This document shows, one piece after another, positions 17,830 through 26,097 of a stretch of DNA of 35,823 nucleotides (positions within the stretch are counted from its first letter, which is position 1; the number at the start of each line of letters is the position of its first letter). The position numbers and the translations under genes are program-made. The notes under the pieces were generated by a model, which was given only the letters and a program-made list of their open reading frames with translations, was not told where the DNA came from and made no database searches. Source of the stretch: Candidatus Oscillibacter excrementavium (GTDB taxonomy: Bacteria > Bacillota > Clostridia > Oscillospirales > Oscillospiraceae); the NCBI GenBank assembly GCA_019118505.1, contig DWYU01000141.1:1-35823 (forward strand). The letters are read 5' to 3'.

Positions 17830-18594
17830 TCACCCCTCCAGGGAGAAGGTCACGGTCACATCGCCGCTGCCCAGGACCTCCTCCCAGCCGGTGAGGTCCT
17901 CCACCCTTCCCAGCCGGGTATAGCTCCAGGAGTTGGAACCGTAAAAGATGACAATCTGATTGCCCTGGTACAGCACGATGTCCCCGGCCTGGGTGGTGGT
18001 CTGGCGGTTGCTGGCAGGCAGGCTGGTCCCCAGGGGGCCCACCTTCTCAAAGCCGGCATAGTCGCTCATCCGGATGGTCACCGGCCCAGCCTCCATCATC
18101 TCCACCAGGGCGTCCACCGCCGTGTTGCGCTCCAGGACTGCGGTAAAGCTGCTGGTTCCGATCTGTACCTTCATGCTTGTCTGATTCATCACAGGCTCCT
18201 CCTCTTCTTCTGTTGGGTTCTCCGGGTCCGGCGGAACAGCGGAGGGGGATCCCTCTGGTTCCGTTGGGGGCTCTTCCCGGGCGGGCGCTTCCGGCAGCTG
18301 TGCCTCCCCGCCGGACGGCGCGGCTGGCTCCGACGCGGCCGGTGAGGTCTCCGCCGCAGGCGCGGCCGCATCGGCGGCCGGAGCGGGCGGCTCTGCCGCT
18401 TCCTCCGGCGCGGGCTCCTCCGGTGCCGCTTCCTCCGGGCGCTGTTCTGTCCCGTCCGCCGGCATCTGTTCCGCAGCGGCCGTCGGGTCCTCCGCGCCGC
18501 CGGGTGCCGCAGTTCCGCCGCCGTCTCCGCAGGCGGACAGCAGCAGGGCCAGCGCCAGAAGGCAGCCCCCGATCCAATATCTCTTCTGCCCCAT
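17830..18594 (-). CDS. Lipoprotein with Pro/Glu/Ala-rich linker and C-terminal cyclophilin-like domain
   Basis: MGQKRYWIGGCLLALALLLSAC lipobox; EEAAPEEPAPEEAAEPPAPAA linker; MKVQIGTSSFTAVLERNTAVDALVEMMEAGPVTIRMSDYAGFEKVGPLGTSLPASNRQTTTQAGDIVLYQGNQIVIFYGSNSWSYTRLGRV resembles the cyclophilin-like fold family. Confidence 0.88.
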   Translation of the reverse strand: MGQKRYWIGGCLLALALLLSACGDGGGTAAPGGAEDPTAAAEQMPADGTEQRPEEAAPEEPAPEEAAEPPAPAADAAAPAAETSPAASEPAAPSGGEAQLPEAPAREEPPTEPEGSPSAVPPDPENPTEEEEEPVMNQTSMKVQIGTSSFTAVLERNTAVDALVEMMEAGPVTIRMSDYAGFEKVGPLGTSLPASNRQTTTQAGDIVLYQGNQIVIFYGSNSWSYTRLGRVEDLTGWEEVLGSGDVTVTFSLEG

Positions 18595-18635
18595 GGCAGG
18601 TCCCCCTCTCCGTGGCACCGGGCCACTTCTCTGAT

Positions 18636-18680
18636 GGGTCCAGTGTATCAGCCCTCTCTTGAAATAGCAAATATTTATAT
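18636..18680 (-). promoter_or_regulatory. Promoter/operator of the lipoprotein unit (copy 2 of a shared 45-bp element)
   Basis: Minus strand: ATATAAATATTTGCTATTTCAAGAGAGGGCTGATACACTGGACCC; -35 TTGCTA, 17 bp, -10 TACACT. Confidence 0.7.
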
Positions 18681-18697
18681 ATTATTTGTTACCATAG

Positions 18698-18726
18698 TTG
18701 AACCTTATGGAATTTTCTGCTATACT
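18698..18726 (+). promoter_or_regulatory. Promoter of the LysR regulator gene
   Basis: TTGAAC (18698-18703), 17 bp, TATACT (18721-18726). Confidence 0.6.
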
Positions 18727-18743
18727 GCTGCCAAAAGGAGGCG

Positions 18744-19661
18744 GTGACCGTGGAACTGCGCGTTCTGCACTATTTTCTGGCAGTAGCCCGGGAGCAGAGC
18801 ATCTCCGCCGCGGCGGAATCCCTGCATCTCTCCCAGCCCACCCTGTCCACCCAGCTGAAGGCCATGGAGGAGGAGCTGGGCAAGCAGCTGCTAATCCGGG
18901 GGACCAAGGGCTCACGCAAGGTGGTACTGACCGAGGAGGGGATGATCCTGCGCAAGCGGGCGGAGGAGATCCTGTCCCTGGTCAAGCGGACAGAGGACGA
19001 GATCAGCCGGTCGGACGAGGTGATCGTGGGGGATGTGTATATCGGGGCCGGCGAGACCGATGTGGTCCGCTTCTTCGCCGGCGCCGCCAAGGAGCTCCAG
19101 AAAAAATACCCGGACATCCGCTACCACATCTCCAGCGGCAACGCGGAGTATGTGCTGGAATACCTGGACAAGGGGCTGATCGACTTCGGGCTGCTGTTCG
19201 GCGCGGTGGACACCCAGAAATACGAATCCCTCCCGCTTCCCACACGGGACACCTGGGGGGTCCTCATGCGGCGGGACGCCCCCCTGGCGCAGAAGTCCCA
19301 CATCACCCCGGAGGATCTGTGGGACAAGCCGCTGATCATCTCCCACCAGCGGGGCGACGCCCCCTATCTGTCCCAGTGGATGAAGAAGGACCTCTCCTCC
19401 CTCCGCGTGGTGGCCACCTATAACCTGGTCTACAATGCCTCGCTGCTGGTGGACGAGGGACTGGGATACGCCCTGTGCCTGGACAAACTAATCAACACGG
19501 CGGAGAGCAACCTGTGCTTCCGCCCCTTTGACCCGCCGCTGGAGGCACCGGCCTGCATCGTCTGGAAAAAGTACCAGATGTTCTCCAAGGCGGCGGACGC
19601 CTTTCTCCGGTCCCTCCACGGGATGCTGGAGCCGGACGCCGCCCCAGGCGGAACGGAATAA
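18744..19661 (+). CDS. LysR family transcriptional regulator
   Basis: VELRVLHYFLAVAREQSISAAAESLHLSQPTLSTQLKAMEEELGKQLLIRGTKGSRKVVLTEEG. GTG start at 18744 or 18750. Confidence 0.93.
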   Translation: MTVELRVLHYFLAVAREQSISAAAESLHLSQPTLSTQLKAMEEELGKQLLIRGTKGSRKVVLTEEGMILRKRAEEILSLVKRTEDEISRSDEVIVGDVYIGAGETDVVRFFAGAAKELQKKYPDIRYHISSGNAEYVLEYLDKGLIDFGLLFGAVDTQKYESLPLPTRDTWGVLMRRDAPLAQKSHITPEDLWDKPLIISHQRGDAPYLSQWMKKDLSSLRVVATYNLVYNASLLVDEGLGYALCLDKLINTAESNLCFRPFDPPLEAPACIVWKKYQMFSKAADAFLRSLHGMLEPDAAPGGTE

Positions 19662-19690
19662 GTCCCCCTCCCAGGCGTCGGACGCCGGTT

Positions 19691-19966
19691 TTACGGCCGC
19701 CCTGTCCCGGACTGCTTCCGGATCTGATAGCAGAGGTAGTCCATGCAGTCCAGGTGCTTTTGGCTGTCGTGCAGCTGTTCCAGCAGTCTCTCCCGCTGTT
19801 CATGCAGCATCTGCATCTGTTCAGAGGGCGTGCTGGTGGCATAGCGGGCCAGAAACGACCGCACAAACGTCTCCGGACAGCCGGCGTCCCTCAGATTTTG
19901 TTCCACGGATTCCGCGGAAAGCGGATCTCTCCACATCTTTGTCATCTCCCTCCGGCAAACGGTCAT
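19691..19966 (-). CDS. Small hypothetical protein coupled to the amino-acid ABC ATPase
   Basis: MTVCRREMTKMWRDPLSAESVEQNLRDAGCPETFVRSFLARYATSTPSEQMQMLHEQRERLLEQLHDSQKHLDCMDYLCYQIRKQSGTGRP. Overlaps the ATPase stop; start may be further in. Confidence 0.65.
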   Translation of the reverse strand: MTVCRREMTKMWRDPLSAESVEQNLRDAGCPETFVRSFLARYATSTPSEQMQMLHEQRERLLEQLHDSQKHLDCMDYLCYQIRKQSGTGRP

Positions 19967-20718
19967 CAGCAGGCCCGGACCAGCTCCCCGCTGAGGGTCT
20001 GCAAAAAAGCCCGGGTGCGCGCTTCCCTGGGGTGCTCGAAGAAGGAATAGGAATCCCCGGATTCCACCACGGTGCCGTGCTCCATGAAGATCACCTTGTT
20101 GGACACGTGCCGGGCAAAACCCAGCTCATGGGTCACCACCAGCATGGTCATGCCCTCGTTCGCCAATGTCCGCATGACCGCCAGCACCTCCCCGGTCAGC
20201 TCCGGGTCCAGGGCGGAGGTGGGCTCGTCAAAGTAGATGATCTCCGGTTTCGTGGCAATGGCCCGGGCAATGGCCACCCGCTGCTGCTGGCCGCCGGAGA
20301 GCTGACTGGGGTAGTAGTCCCGGTGGTCCAGCATCCCCACCTTCTCCAGAGCCTGCTCCCCCAGCTCCACGGCCTGGGCCTTCGGCAGCTTTCTGCCGAT
20401 CATCAGCCCCTCCGTCACATTCTGCAAAGCGGTCTTGTTGCGGAACAGGTTGTAGTCCTGAAAGACGAAGCCGGTCTTTTTCCGCAGGCGGACCACATCT
20501 TTTTTTGTGATCTTCTGAAATGGGAGGCTCTCCCCGTCAAAGGTCAGCGTGCCGCCGTCCGCCCGCTCCAGGAAGTTCATGCACCGCAGCAGGGTGGTCT
20601 TTCCGGAGCCGCTGGGGCCCAGGATGGCCACCACATCCCCCTTGTTGACTTGCAAGTCCACGCCTTTGAGGACCTCCAGATCGCCGAAGGACTTTTGGAT
20701 GTTCTTCACTTCCAGCAC
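19966..20718 (-). CDS. Amino-acid ABC transporter ATP-binding protein (TcyC/GlnQ-like)
   Basis: [51 protein letters not shown]...[37 protein letters not shown] 20718 follows 'aaaggaggaggtccc'; ATG 20739 is the alternative. Confidence 0.93.
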   Translation of the reverse strand: MLEVKNIQKSFGDLEVLKGVDLQVNKGDVVAILGPSGSGKTTLLRCMNFLERADGGTLTFDGESLPFQKITKKDVVRLRKKTGFVFQDYNLFRNKTALQNVTEGLMIGRKLPKAQAVELGEQALEKVGMLDHRDYYPSQLSGGQQQRVAIARAIATKPEIIYFDEPTSALDPELTGEVLAVMRTLANEGMTMLVVTHELGFARHVSNKVIFMEHGTVVESGDSYSFFEHPREARTRAFLQTLSGELVRAC

Positions 20719-20731
20719 GGGACCTCCTCCT

Positions 20732-21391
20732 TTATCCATAGACACGCAGCCTCTTCTCTCCCGCCCGCTGGAGCTTGGTCAGCACCGTGCAGAACAGCAG
20801 GTAAATCACGCCCACCTCGATGTACAGGGCCAGGGGCTCCGCCGTCCGGGCCACGATCCGCTCCGTGGCCATGAACATCTCCACCACCGTGATGTTGGAG
20901 GCCAGGGAGGTGTCCTTCACCATGCCGATCAGAGAGTTGGACAGGGGCGGGAACGCGGTCCGCAGGGCCTGGGGCAGCACGATCCGCCGGATGGACTGGC
21001 CCCAGGTCATTCCCGCGCACTCCGCCGCCTCCAGCTGGCCCGGCGGGACGGACTCCAGCGCGGCCCGGATGGTCTCCGCGCAGTAGGCCCCCTGGTTGAT
21101 GGAAAACACGATGACCGCAGCCGGAAAGGCGTCGATCAGAATGCCGATGTGAGGCAGGCCGTAGAACACCACGAACAGCTGCACCAGCAGCGGCGTTCCC
21201 CGGATGACCCAGATATAGAACCGGGCGATCTGCCGGGCCGCCGGCACCCTGGCAAACTGGACCAGGGCCACAGCCACCGCAATGACCAGGGCGATGGAAA
21301 AGGAAATGGCCGTCAGCGGGATGGTCATGGTCAGTCCCGGCAGCAGAATCTGCCAGAAGGACTCCGCCAGCAGGCTCCACAGATGATTCAT
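20732..21391 (-). CDS. Amino-acid ABC transporter permease (TcyB-like)
   Basis: MNHLWSLLAESFWQILLPGLTMTIPLTAISFSIALVIAVAVALVQF...WVIRGTPLLVQLFVVFYGLPHIG...GAYCAETIRAALESVPPGQLEAAECAGMTWGQSIRRIVLPQALRTAFPPLSNSLIGMVKDTSLAS. Confidence 0.94.
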   Translation of the reverse strand: MNHLWSLLAESFWQILLPGLTMTIPLTAISFSIALVIAVAVALVQFARVPAARQIARFYIWVIRGTPLLVQLFVVFYGLPHIGILIDAFPAAVIVFSINQGAYCAETIRAALESVPPGQLEAAECAGMTWGQSIRRIVLPQALRTAFPPLSNSLIGMVKDTSLASNITVVEMFMATERIVARTAEPLALYIEVGVIYLLFCTVLTKLQRAGEKRLRVYG

Positions 21392-21431
21392 GGATCGGTT
21401 CCCTTCTTTCTCACGGGGGCGTTTCTTTCAC

Positions 21432-21476
21432 GGGTCCAGTATAGGTCCGCCGTCTCTTGATTGCAAATACTTATAT
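21432..21476 (-). promoter_or_regulatory. Promoter/operator of the ABC permease-ATPase unit (copy 1 of a shared 45-bp element)
   Basis: Minus strand: ATATAAGTATTTGCAATCAAGAGACGGCGGACCTATACTGGACCC; -35 TTGCAA, 17 bp, -10 TATACT. Confidence 0.75.
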
Positions 21477-21510
21477 CACATGGATACAAATAGCTAAAAG
21501 CTATGATAAA

Positions 21511-21541
21511 GCGGCATCCCTCTTTTTCCAAGGGATGCCGC
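21511..21541 (-). terminator. Hairpin terminator downstream of the SDR gene
   Basis: GCGGCATCCCT-ctttttcca-AGGGATGCCGC (11 bp). Confidence 0.65.
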
Positions 21542-21557
21542 TGGATCGTCGGTCCAC

Positions 21558-22328
21558 TTACAGGAACGCGCCGTTGCAGACCTGGATGACCTGTCCCCGG
21601 ACGGCCCGGCCCATCTTGCTGGCCAGGAACAGGCAGGCGTAGGCCTGGTCCATGGGGTCGCACTCCGGGCCGGGGAAGTAGACGAAGTGGCCGCTGTACT
21701 TCAGCATCTCCGCGCCGCCGGGCTGCTCGCCGGCCTTGTTGGCCAGATGGGCCGGGGTGACGGTGGCGCCCGGCGCCACCGCATTGCAGCGGATGTTGGT
21801 GTCCACCAGCCGCATGGCCACGTTCTTGGTCAGGGTGTTCAGGGCCCCCTTGGTGGAGGTGTAGGTGGCGCCGCAGAAGGGCCGGGTGCCGTTGACGGAG
21901 GAGATGTTGATGATGACACCGTCATTCTTGGGCAGGAAGATCTTCAACGCCTCCCGGATGTACCGCATGGGGCCGCCCAGGTTGGTGTTCATCACGTACA
22001 TCATCCAGTCGTCGTCCGTCTCATCGATGAGCTTCTGCTCCCCGATGCCGGCGTTGTTGATGAGGATGTCCACGTCGCCGAACTCCTTCAGGGCCGTGTC
22101 AAAGACCTTTTTCGTGTCCTCGGTGGAGCACACGTCGGCCACCACACCCACAGCCCTGCCGCCCTTGGCACGGATGGTGTTCACCACCTCGTCCAGCTTC
22201 TCCTGGTGCCGGGCGGTGATGACCACCGCGGCCCCCTCCTCCGCAAACAGCTCCGCCATGGACCGGCCCATGCCGTAGCTGGCGCCGGTGATGATGGCGA
22301 CCTTTCCCGCTAACATCTGCTGTTCCAT
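21558..22328 (-). CDS. Short-chain dehydrogenase/reductase (SDR) family oxidoreductase
   Basis: MEQQMLAGKVAIITGASYGMGRSMAELFAEEGAAVVITARHQEKL...VDILINNAGIGEQ...YTSTKGALNTLTKNVAMRL: TGxxxGxG, NNAG and YxxxK motifs. Confidence 0.94.
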   Translation of the reverse strand: MEQQMLAGKVAIITGASYGMGRSMAELFAEEGAAVVITARHQEKLDEVVNTIRAKGGRAVGVVADVCSTEDTKKVFDTALKEFGDVDILINNAGIGEQKLIDETDDDWMMYVMNTNLGGPMRYIREALKIFLPKNDGVIINISSVNGTRPFCGATYTSTKGALNTLTKNVAMRLVDTNIRCNAVAPGATVTPAHLANKAGEQPGGAEMLKYSGHFVYFPGPECDPMDQAYACLFLASKMGRAVRGQVIQVCNGAFL

Positions 22329-22393
22329 CGTATCTCCGCTCCTTTTTTCGTCTGTCGGCCCTGCCGCAGCGGGGCCTGGTTTTCCATGGCTGC

Positions 22394-22430
22394 ATTATTG
22401 CACGGCGGAGATCATATGTAAAATACTTAT
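22394..22430 (-). promoter_or_regulatory. SDR gene promoter carrying the same ATAAGTATTT box as the cystine-type transporter promoter
   Basis: Minus strand: ATAAGTATTTTACATATGATCTCCGCCGTGCAATAAT; -35 TTTACA, 17 bp, -10 AATAAT. Confidence 0.55.
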
Positions 22431-22517
22431 TATAAATCCAGATGGATAGGTTTTTCCTATGTATTCTCCGATGCTCCCTACACGTCCCGCCGGCGTCCGC
22501 CGGGCCGCCGGTGCGAC

Positions 22518-22553
22518 AAGAGGCCGTGGGATCCCGCGATCCCACGGCCTCTT
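22518..22553 (-). terminator. Strong terminator downstream of the SLH metallophosphoesterase
   Basis: AAGAGGCCGTGGGATC-ccgc-GATCCCACGGCCTCTT (16 bp perfect stem). Confidence 0.8.
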
Positions 22554-22626
22554 TGTCTGTGCGTTTCTCAACGGGCTGCGTTCCTTGCAGCCGCGTCCGC
22601 TTCTGGTCTCCTGAAGTGTTCCGGGT

Positions 22627-25600
22627 TCAGGCGTCCATCTGGGCAAACCGCATCAGCATCACGGACAGATGCGCCCGGGTCAGGCTGGCCTGCGAGGCGA
22701 ACGTCCCGTCGGCGCGGCCCTTCACAATACCGGTGGCGGCGCACCAGCTGATGCCCTCCGCATAGGCGTTGGGGATGGTGGCGGCGTCCAGGAACTTGCT
22801 CAGATCCACAGACGGCGTCATGTCCTTCCCCTGGAGCTTGGCGTAGCGGGCCAGGATTGTGGCGAACATGCCCCGGGTCAGGGGCCGGTCAGGCGCAAAC
22901 ACGCTGGCGCTGATGCCCCGCATGATCCCCTGCTGGGCGACCCAGGAGATGGCGTCCCGCTGCTGGCTGCGCTCATCCACGTCGGAGAATTGGGTCGTCA
23001 TGGTGCAGTCCGGCTGGCCGGCCAGGTTGTAGATGGCCTGGGCGGCCTCGGCCCGGGTGATGACCTCGCCGCCGCCGAACACATAGGGCTCCTCGCCGGA
23101 GACCAGCTTGTGCTCCGTCACATAGGCCGCGCCGTCGTAGAACCAGTCGCCGCTGTCCACGTCGGTGTAGTCGGTGACCTTCTTGCCGTCCCGGACGGTG
23201 TTGCGGATCTCATAGGTGTCCACAACCTTCCAGTTGTTCCAGGCATCCATCTCCTCCTTCTCGTCGGTGTCGCTGTCAGCGCACTGGTAGGCGGTGCCGG
23301 TGATGGCGTCCTCGGAGATGGTGATGATGGAGAACACCTGCTGGTCCTCGTCATCCACATAGCAGTCGGTGGCGTAGTCGCTGCGGTCCGGCAGGTACTC
23401 ATAGTACTTGTTGCCCACGGTGCCGCCGGTGATGTAGGTGGTGCCGTCGCCGGTGTTGACCTTGATGTCATTGGCGGCGGTGGCCCGGATGTAGATGTGG
23501 TCGTGGCCGTTCAGGAACAGGTCCACGCCCAGGGCGTCGATGGACCACTCGGAGTCGTTGATGAAGTAGTCAATGACCTCGGAGGCCGGATGATTGGAGG
23601 TGTAGGGGCCGGCGTGGGTCAGCATGACGCGCCACTTCTTGTCGGAGTTCTCGTAGCACTTCTTGGCCCACTGGAGCTGCTTGGCGATGATGTCCGCCTT
23701 CTCCTCCGGCGGCGTCACCTCGGTGTTGATGACCACGATGCAGGCATCGCCGTACTCGATGCAGCCGATGGTGTTGTCGAACTCCGTGCCGCTGCCGCCG
23801 CCGGGCATGTTGAACCGCTGGGCGAAGGAGACGAAGCCCCAGTCGCCCTTCATCTCATGGTTGCCGGGGACGGTGATGGTGGGGATGGTGGCGTAGTAGT
23901 CGCCCATGACCTCGAAGCAGGCCTCCCACTCGGTGGCCTTGTAGCCGTCCTGGGTGGTGTCGCCGCCGCTCATGATGAACTCCGGCGTCACCAGAGTGGT
24001 GGCGTAGTCCATGCTCTTCTTGAAGGACATGTAGTCGTCCGTGGAGACGGACTGGGGATCGGAGACGAAGATGAAGGAGAACTCATCGGCGTCCGGCGAG
24101 GTGGGGGCCTTGAAGGTGTGCTCCTCACTCATGAACTGGCCGCCGTCGCCCACCCGGTAGACGTACATGGCGTCGGGCTCCAGGTCCTTCAGCACCGCCT
24201 GGTGGGTAGCCAGCTCCTTCCAGCCGGGGGTCACGGCATCCACGTAGCTGGTGCCGCGGACGGTCTTCCAGCTGCTCTCCCCCTGCTTTTTGTACTGGAT
24301 CACAGAGTTCTTGACCTCCGGCACGGTGATCCAGCTGAACCGCAGGTTCCCCTGGGTGGTGTCCGGGGTCATGGTGATCTGGCTGGGCTCACCCAGGATG
24401 CTGCCGTCATCCACAAAGACCTGGATGGGGGCCGTCTTGTCATAGGGCTTGGTGAGGGTCTGGCCGTCCGCCTGGATCTCCAGGTAGTAGAACAGGTCGC
24501 CCGCCTTGTCAGAGGGCAGATCCACCGTGCAGGTGGTGCCGGAGACCGTCATGGGCAGCTGCTTGGACAGATCGTCCGCAGTGTAGCCGTAGTGCAGCAC
24601 CGCGCCCGTCACGCTGGAGGCGCCCGCCACACGGGCGGTCACGGTTGCCTTGGCGTTCTGATCCACGTCGTTCACGGCCCGGGAGATGATCCGGGGACCG
24701 TCCATGGTAAAGTCCACCGCCTCAAAGATGGCGAGATCATAGCCCTTCAGGATGGGCTGGCGCAGACTGTCGCTCCAGATCCAGGCATTGTTGAAGTCCC
24801 AGCCCAGGTCCACATAGGTCTGCTTCTGGTGCAGGGCGTCCGCGGAGAGGTCCTCCCACTGGATGGGCTGGAAGGCGGGCTCGTTGCCGGCCAGAAGAGT
24901 GCCCTCCCAGGCGATGTTGCCGGAGATGTTGGTGGCCGCCTCGTCGTCCAGCTGGCCCACGATCTTATCCACGTTCTTGGTGCCGGAGATGGAGGTCTGC
25001 GCGGAGACGCAGCCGACGATCCGGTCGCCGGCGTTGAAGGAACCGGCAATGCCGCCGGCGGAGCCGTTCTCGCCATAGGCGCTGACGGTGCCGGCCGCAA
25101 AGCAGTTGCCCACGAAGCCGCCGCCGTCCTGGATGCCGGCCACGCCGCCCACGTCATAGGGGGCCTCCAGGTCCGCGTTGATGTAGCAGTTCTCCACGTG
25201 GCCGATGATGGGGCCCTCGCCCTCCTTCACCTTTCCGGCGATGCCGCCGCTGGTGTGGGAGTTGGACAGGTCATCCACCCAAACGTGGCCGGTGACCACG
25301 CAGCCGGTAATGGTGCCGTAGGTGACGCCGGCGATGCCGCCCACGTTCTGCTGGCCCCGGATCTCGCAGTTGATCATGGCCACGTTCTTCACATAGGCCT
25401 GGTCATTCTCGTTGCCCACATAGCCGAACAGGCCCACGTACTTCTTGGGGTAGTCGATGGTCAGGTTGCGGATCACATGGTACTGGCCGTCGAAGGTCCC
25501 CAAATAGCCCTCCTCCTTCTCGGAGGCGATGGGCCGGAAGCCCTCCCAGCCGGCCATGTCGATGTCCGCTGTCAGCACATAGTCCCCGTCCCGGGGCGCG

Positions 25601-25806
25601 CCCTCCTTCCAGGTGCCGGAGAGGTACATCAGCTGGGCGGGGGTGCTGATCTCATAGACGTCCTTCGCGGCGTTGTATACAGGCGCCACAGCGTCCTCAG
25701 GCCCCTTTGCCGCCGCTGTCGTCACCAGCAGCGAGGAGGCCATCGCAATACACAGGAGCAGGCTTAACAGCCGTTTTCGGGTCTGCCGGAGGGATCGTCT
25801 ACACAT
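22627..25806 (-). CDS. Secreted, S-layer-anchored metallophosphoesterase (purple-acid-phosphatase-like) with GLUG-like repeats, FN3-like domain and three SLH domains
   Basis: Signal peptide MCRRSLRQTRKRLLSLLLCIAMASSLLVTTAAA; GGIAG-type repeats; metal motifs FVSDPQ, GGDTTQDG, GNHE, LTHAGPY, NGHDHIY; C-terminal SLH units YTDVDSGDWFYDGAAYVTEHKLVSG..., FSDVDERSQQRDAISWVAQQGIMRG..., FLDAATIPNAYAEGISWCAATGIVKGRADGTF.... Confidence 0.92.
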   Translation of the reverse strand: MCRRSLRQTRKRLLSLLLCIAMASSLLVTTAAAKGPEDAVAPVYNAAKDVYEISTPAQLMYLSGTWKEGAPRDGDYVLTADIDMAGWEGFRPIASEKEEGYLGTFDGQYHVIRNLTIDYPKKYVGLFGYVGNENDQAYVKNVAMINCEIRGQQNVGGIAGVTYGTITGCVVTGHVWVDDLSNSHTSGGIAGKVKEGEGPIIGHVENCYINADLEAPYDVGGVAGIQDGGGFVGNCFAAGTVSAYGENGSAGGIAGSFNAGDRIVGCVSAQTSISGTKNVDKIVGQLDDEAATNISGNIAWEGTLLAGNEPAFQPIQWEDLSADALHQKQTYVDLGWDFNNAWIWSDSLRQPILKGYDLAIFEAVDFTMDGPRIISRAVNDVDQNAKATVTARVAGASSVTGAVLHYGYTADDLSKQLPMTVSGTTCTVDLPSDKAGDLFYYLEIQADGQTLTKPYDKTAPIQVFVDDGSILGEPSQITMTPDTTQGNLRFSWITVPEVKNSVIQYKKQGESSWKTVRGTSYVDAVTPGWKELATHQAVLKDLEPDAMYVYRVGDGGQFMSEEHTFKAPTSPDADEFSFIFVSDPQSVSTDDYMSFKKSMDYATTLVTPEFIMSGGDTTQDGYKATEWEACFEVMGDYYATIPTITVPGNHEMKGDWGFVSFAQRFNMPGGGSGTEFDNTIGCIEYGDACIVVINTEVTPPEEKADIIAKQLQWAKKCYENSDKKWRVMLTHAGPYTSNHPASEVIDYFINDSEWSIDALGVDLFLNGHDHIYIRATAANDIKVNTGDGTTYITGGTVGNKYYEYLPDRSDYATDCYVDDEDQQVFSIITISEDAITGTAYQCADSDTDEKEEMDAWNNWKVVDTYEIRNTVRDGKKVTDYTDVDSGDWFYDGAAYVTEHKLVSGEEPYVFGGGEVITRAEAAQAIYNLAGQPDCTMTTQFSDVDERSQQRDAISWVAQQGIMRGISASVFAPDRPLTRGMFATILARYAKLQGKDMTPSVDLSKFLDAATIPNAYAEGISWCAATGIVKGRADGTFASQASLTRAHLSVMLMRFAQMDA

Positions 25807-25854
25807 AAAAATTCCCCTTTCCAAATATTGAATTTTCGCAGATTCCCATTTTTT

Positions 25855-25868
25855 CGAAAACGCTTGCG
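25855..25868. promoter_or_regulatory. LacI-type operator A (SLH phosphoesterase promoter)
   Basis: CGAAAACGCTTGCG, just downstream of the minus-strand promoter TTGATA-17-TATATT (25911-25883). Confidence 0.7.
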
Positions 25869-25882
25869 TATCTGCTATTTTC

Positions 25883-25911
25883 AATATATACCCACTCCGT
25901 CAGAATATCAA
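25883..25911 (-). promoter_or_regulatory. Promoter of the SLH metallophosphoesterase
   Basis: Minus strand TTGATA, 17 bp, TATATT. Confidence 0.55.
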
Positions 25912-26018
25912 TGAATTTTTTCTGAGTTTTATGCAATATTGTTAGATTCGTCCAATGCATTTTTTATTTTTTGTGTTATTTGCTATCTTACCAGATCCTC
26001 GCCAAATGTGTGAATTTG

Positions 26019-26032
26019 CGCAAACGTTTTAC
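26019..26032. promoter_or_regulatory. LacI-type operator B (upstream of the SLH phosphoesterase)
   Basis: CGCAAACGTTTTAC. Confidence 0.65.
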
Positions 26033-26097
26033 CATTTCTGGTGCTGTCCTGTCTGTCGGACAGGGGCCCCGGGGAACCGTCCGCTATTGGCCGAGCC

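Noticed and set aside
22669-25767. 1032-aa plus-strand ORF opposite the SLH metallophosphoesterase
   Set aside because: Long because of GC bias; low-complexity V/G/H/L translation with no motifs, while the minus strand carries signal peptide, metal motifs and SLH domains.
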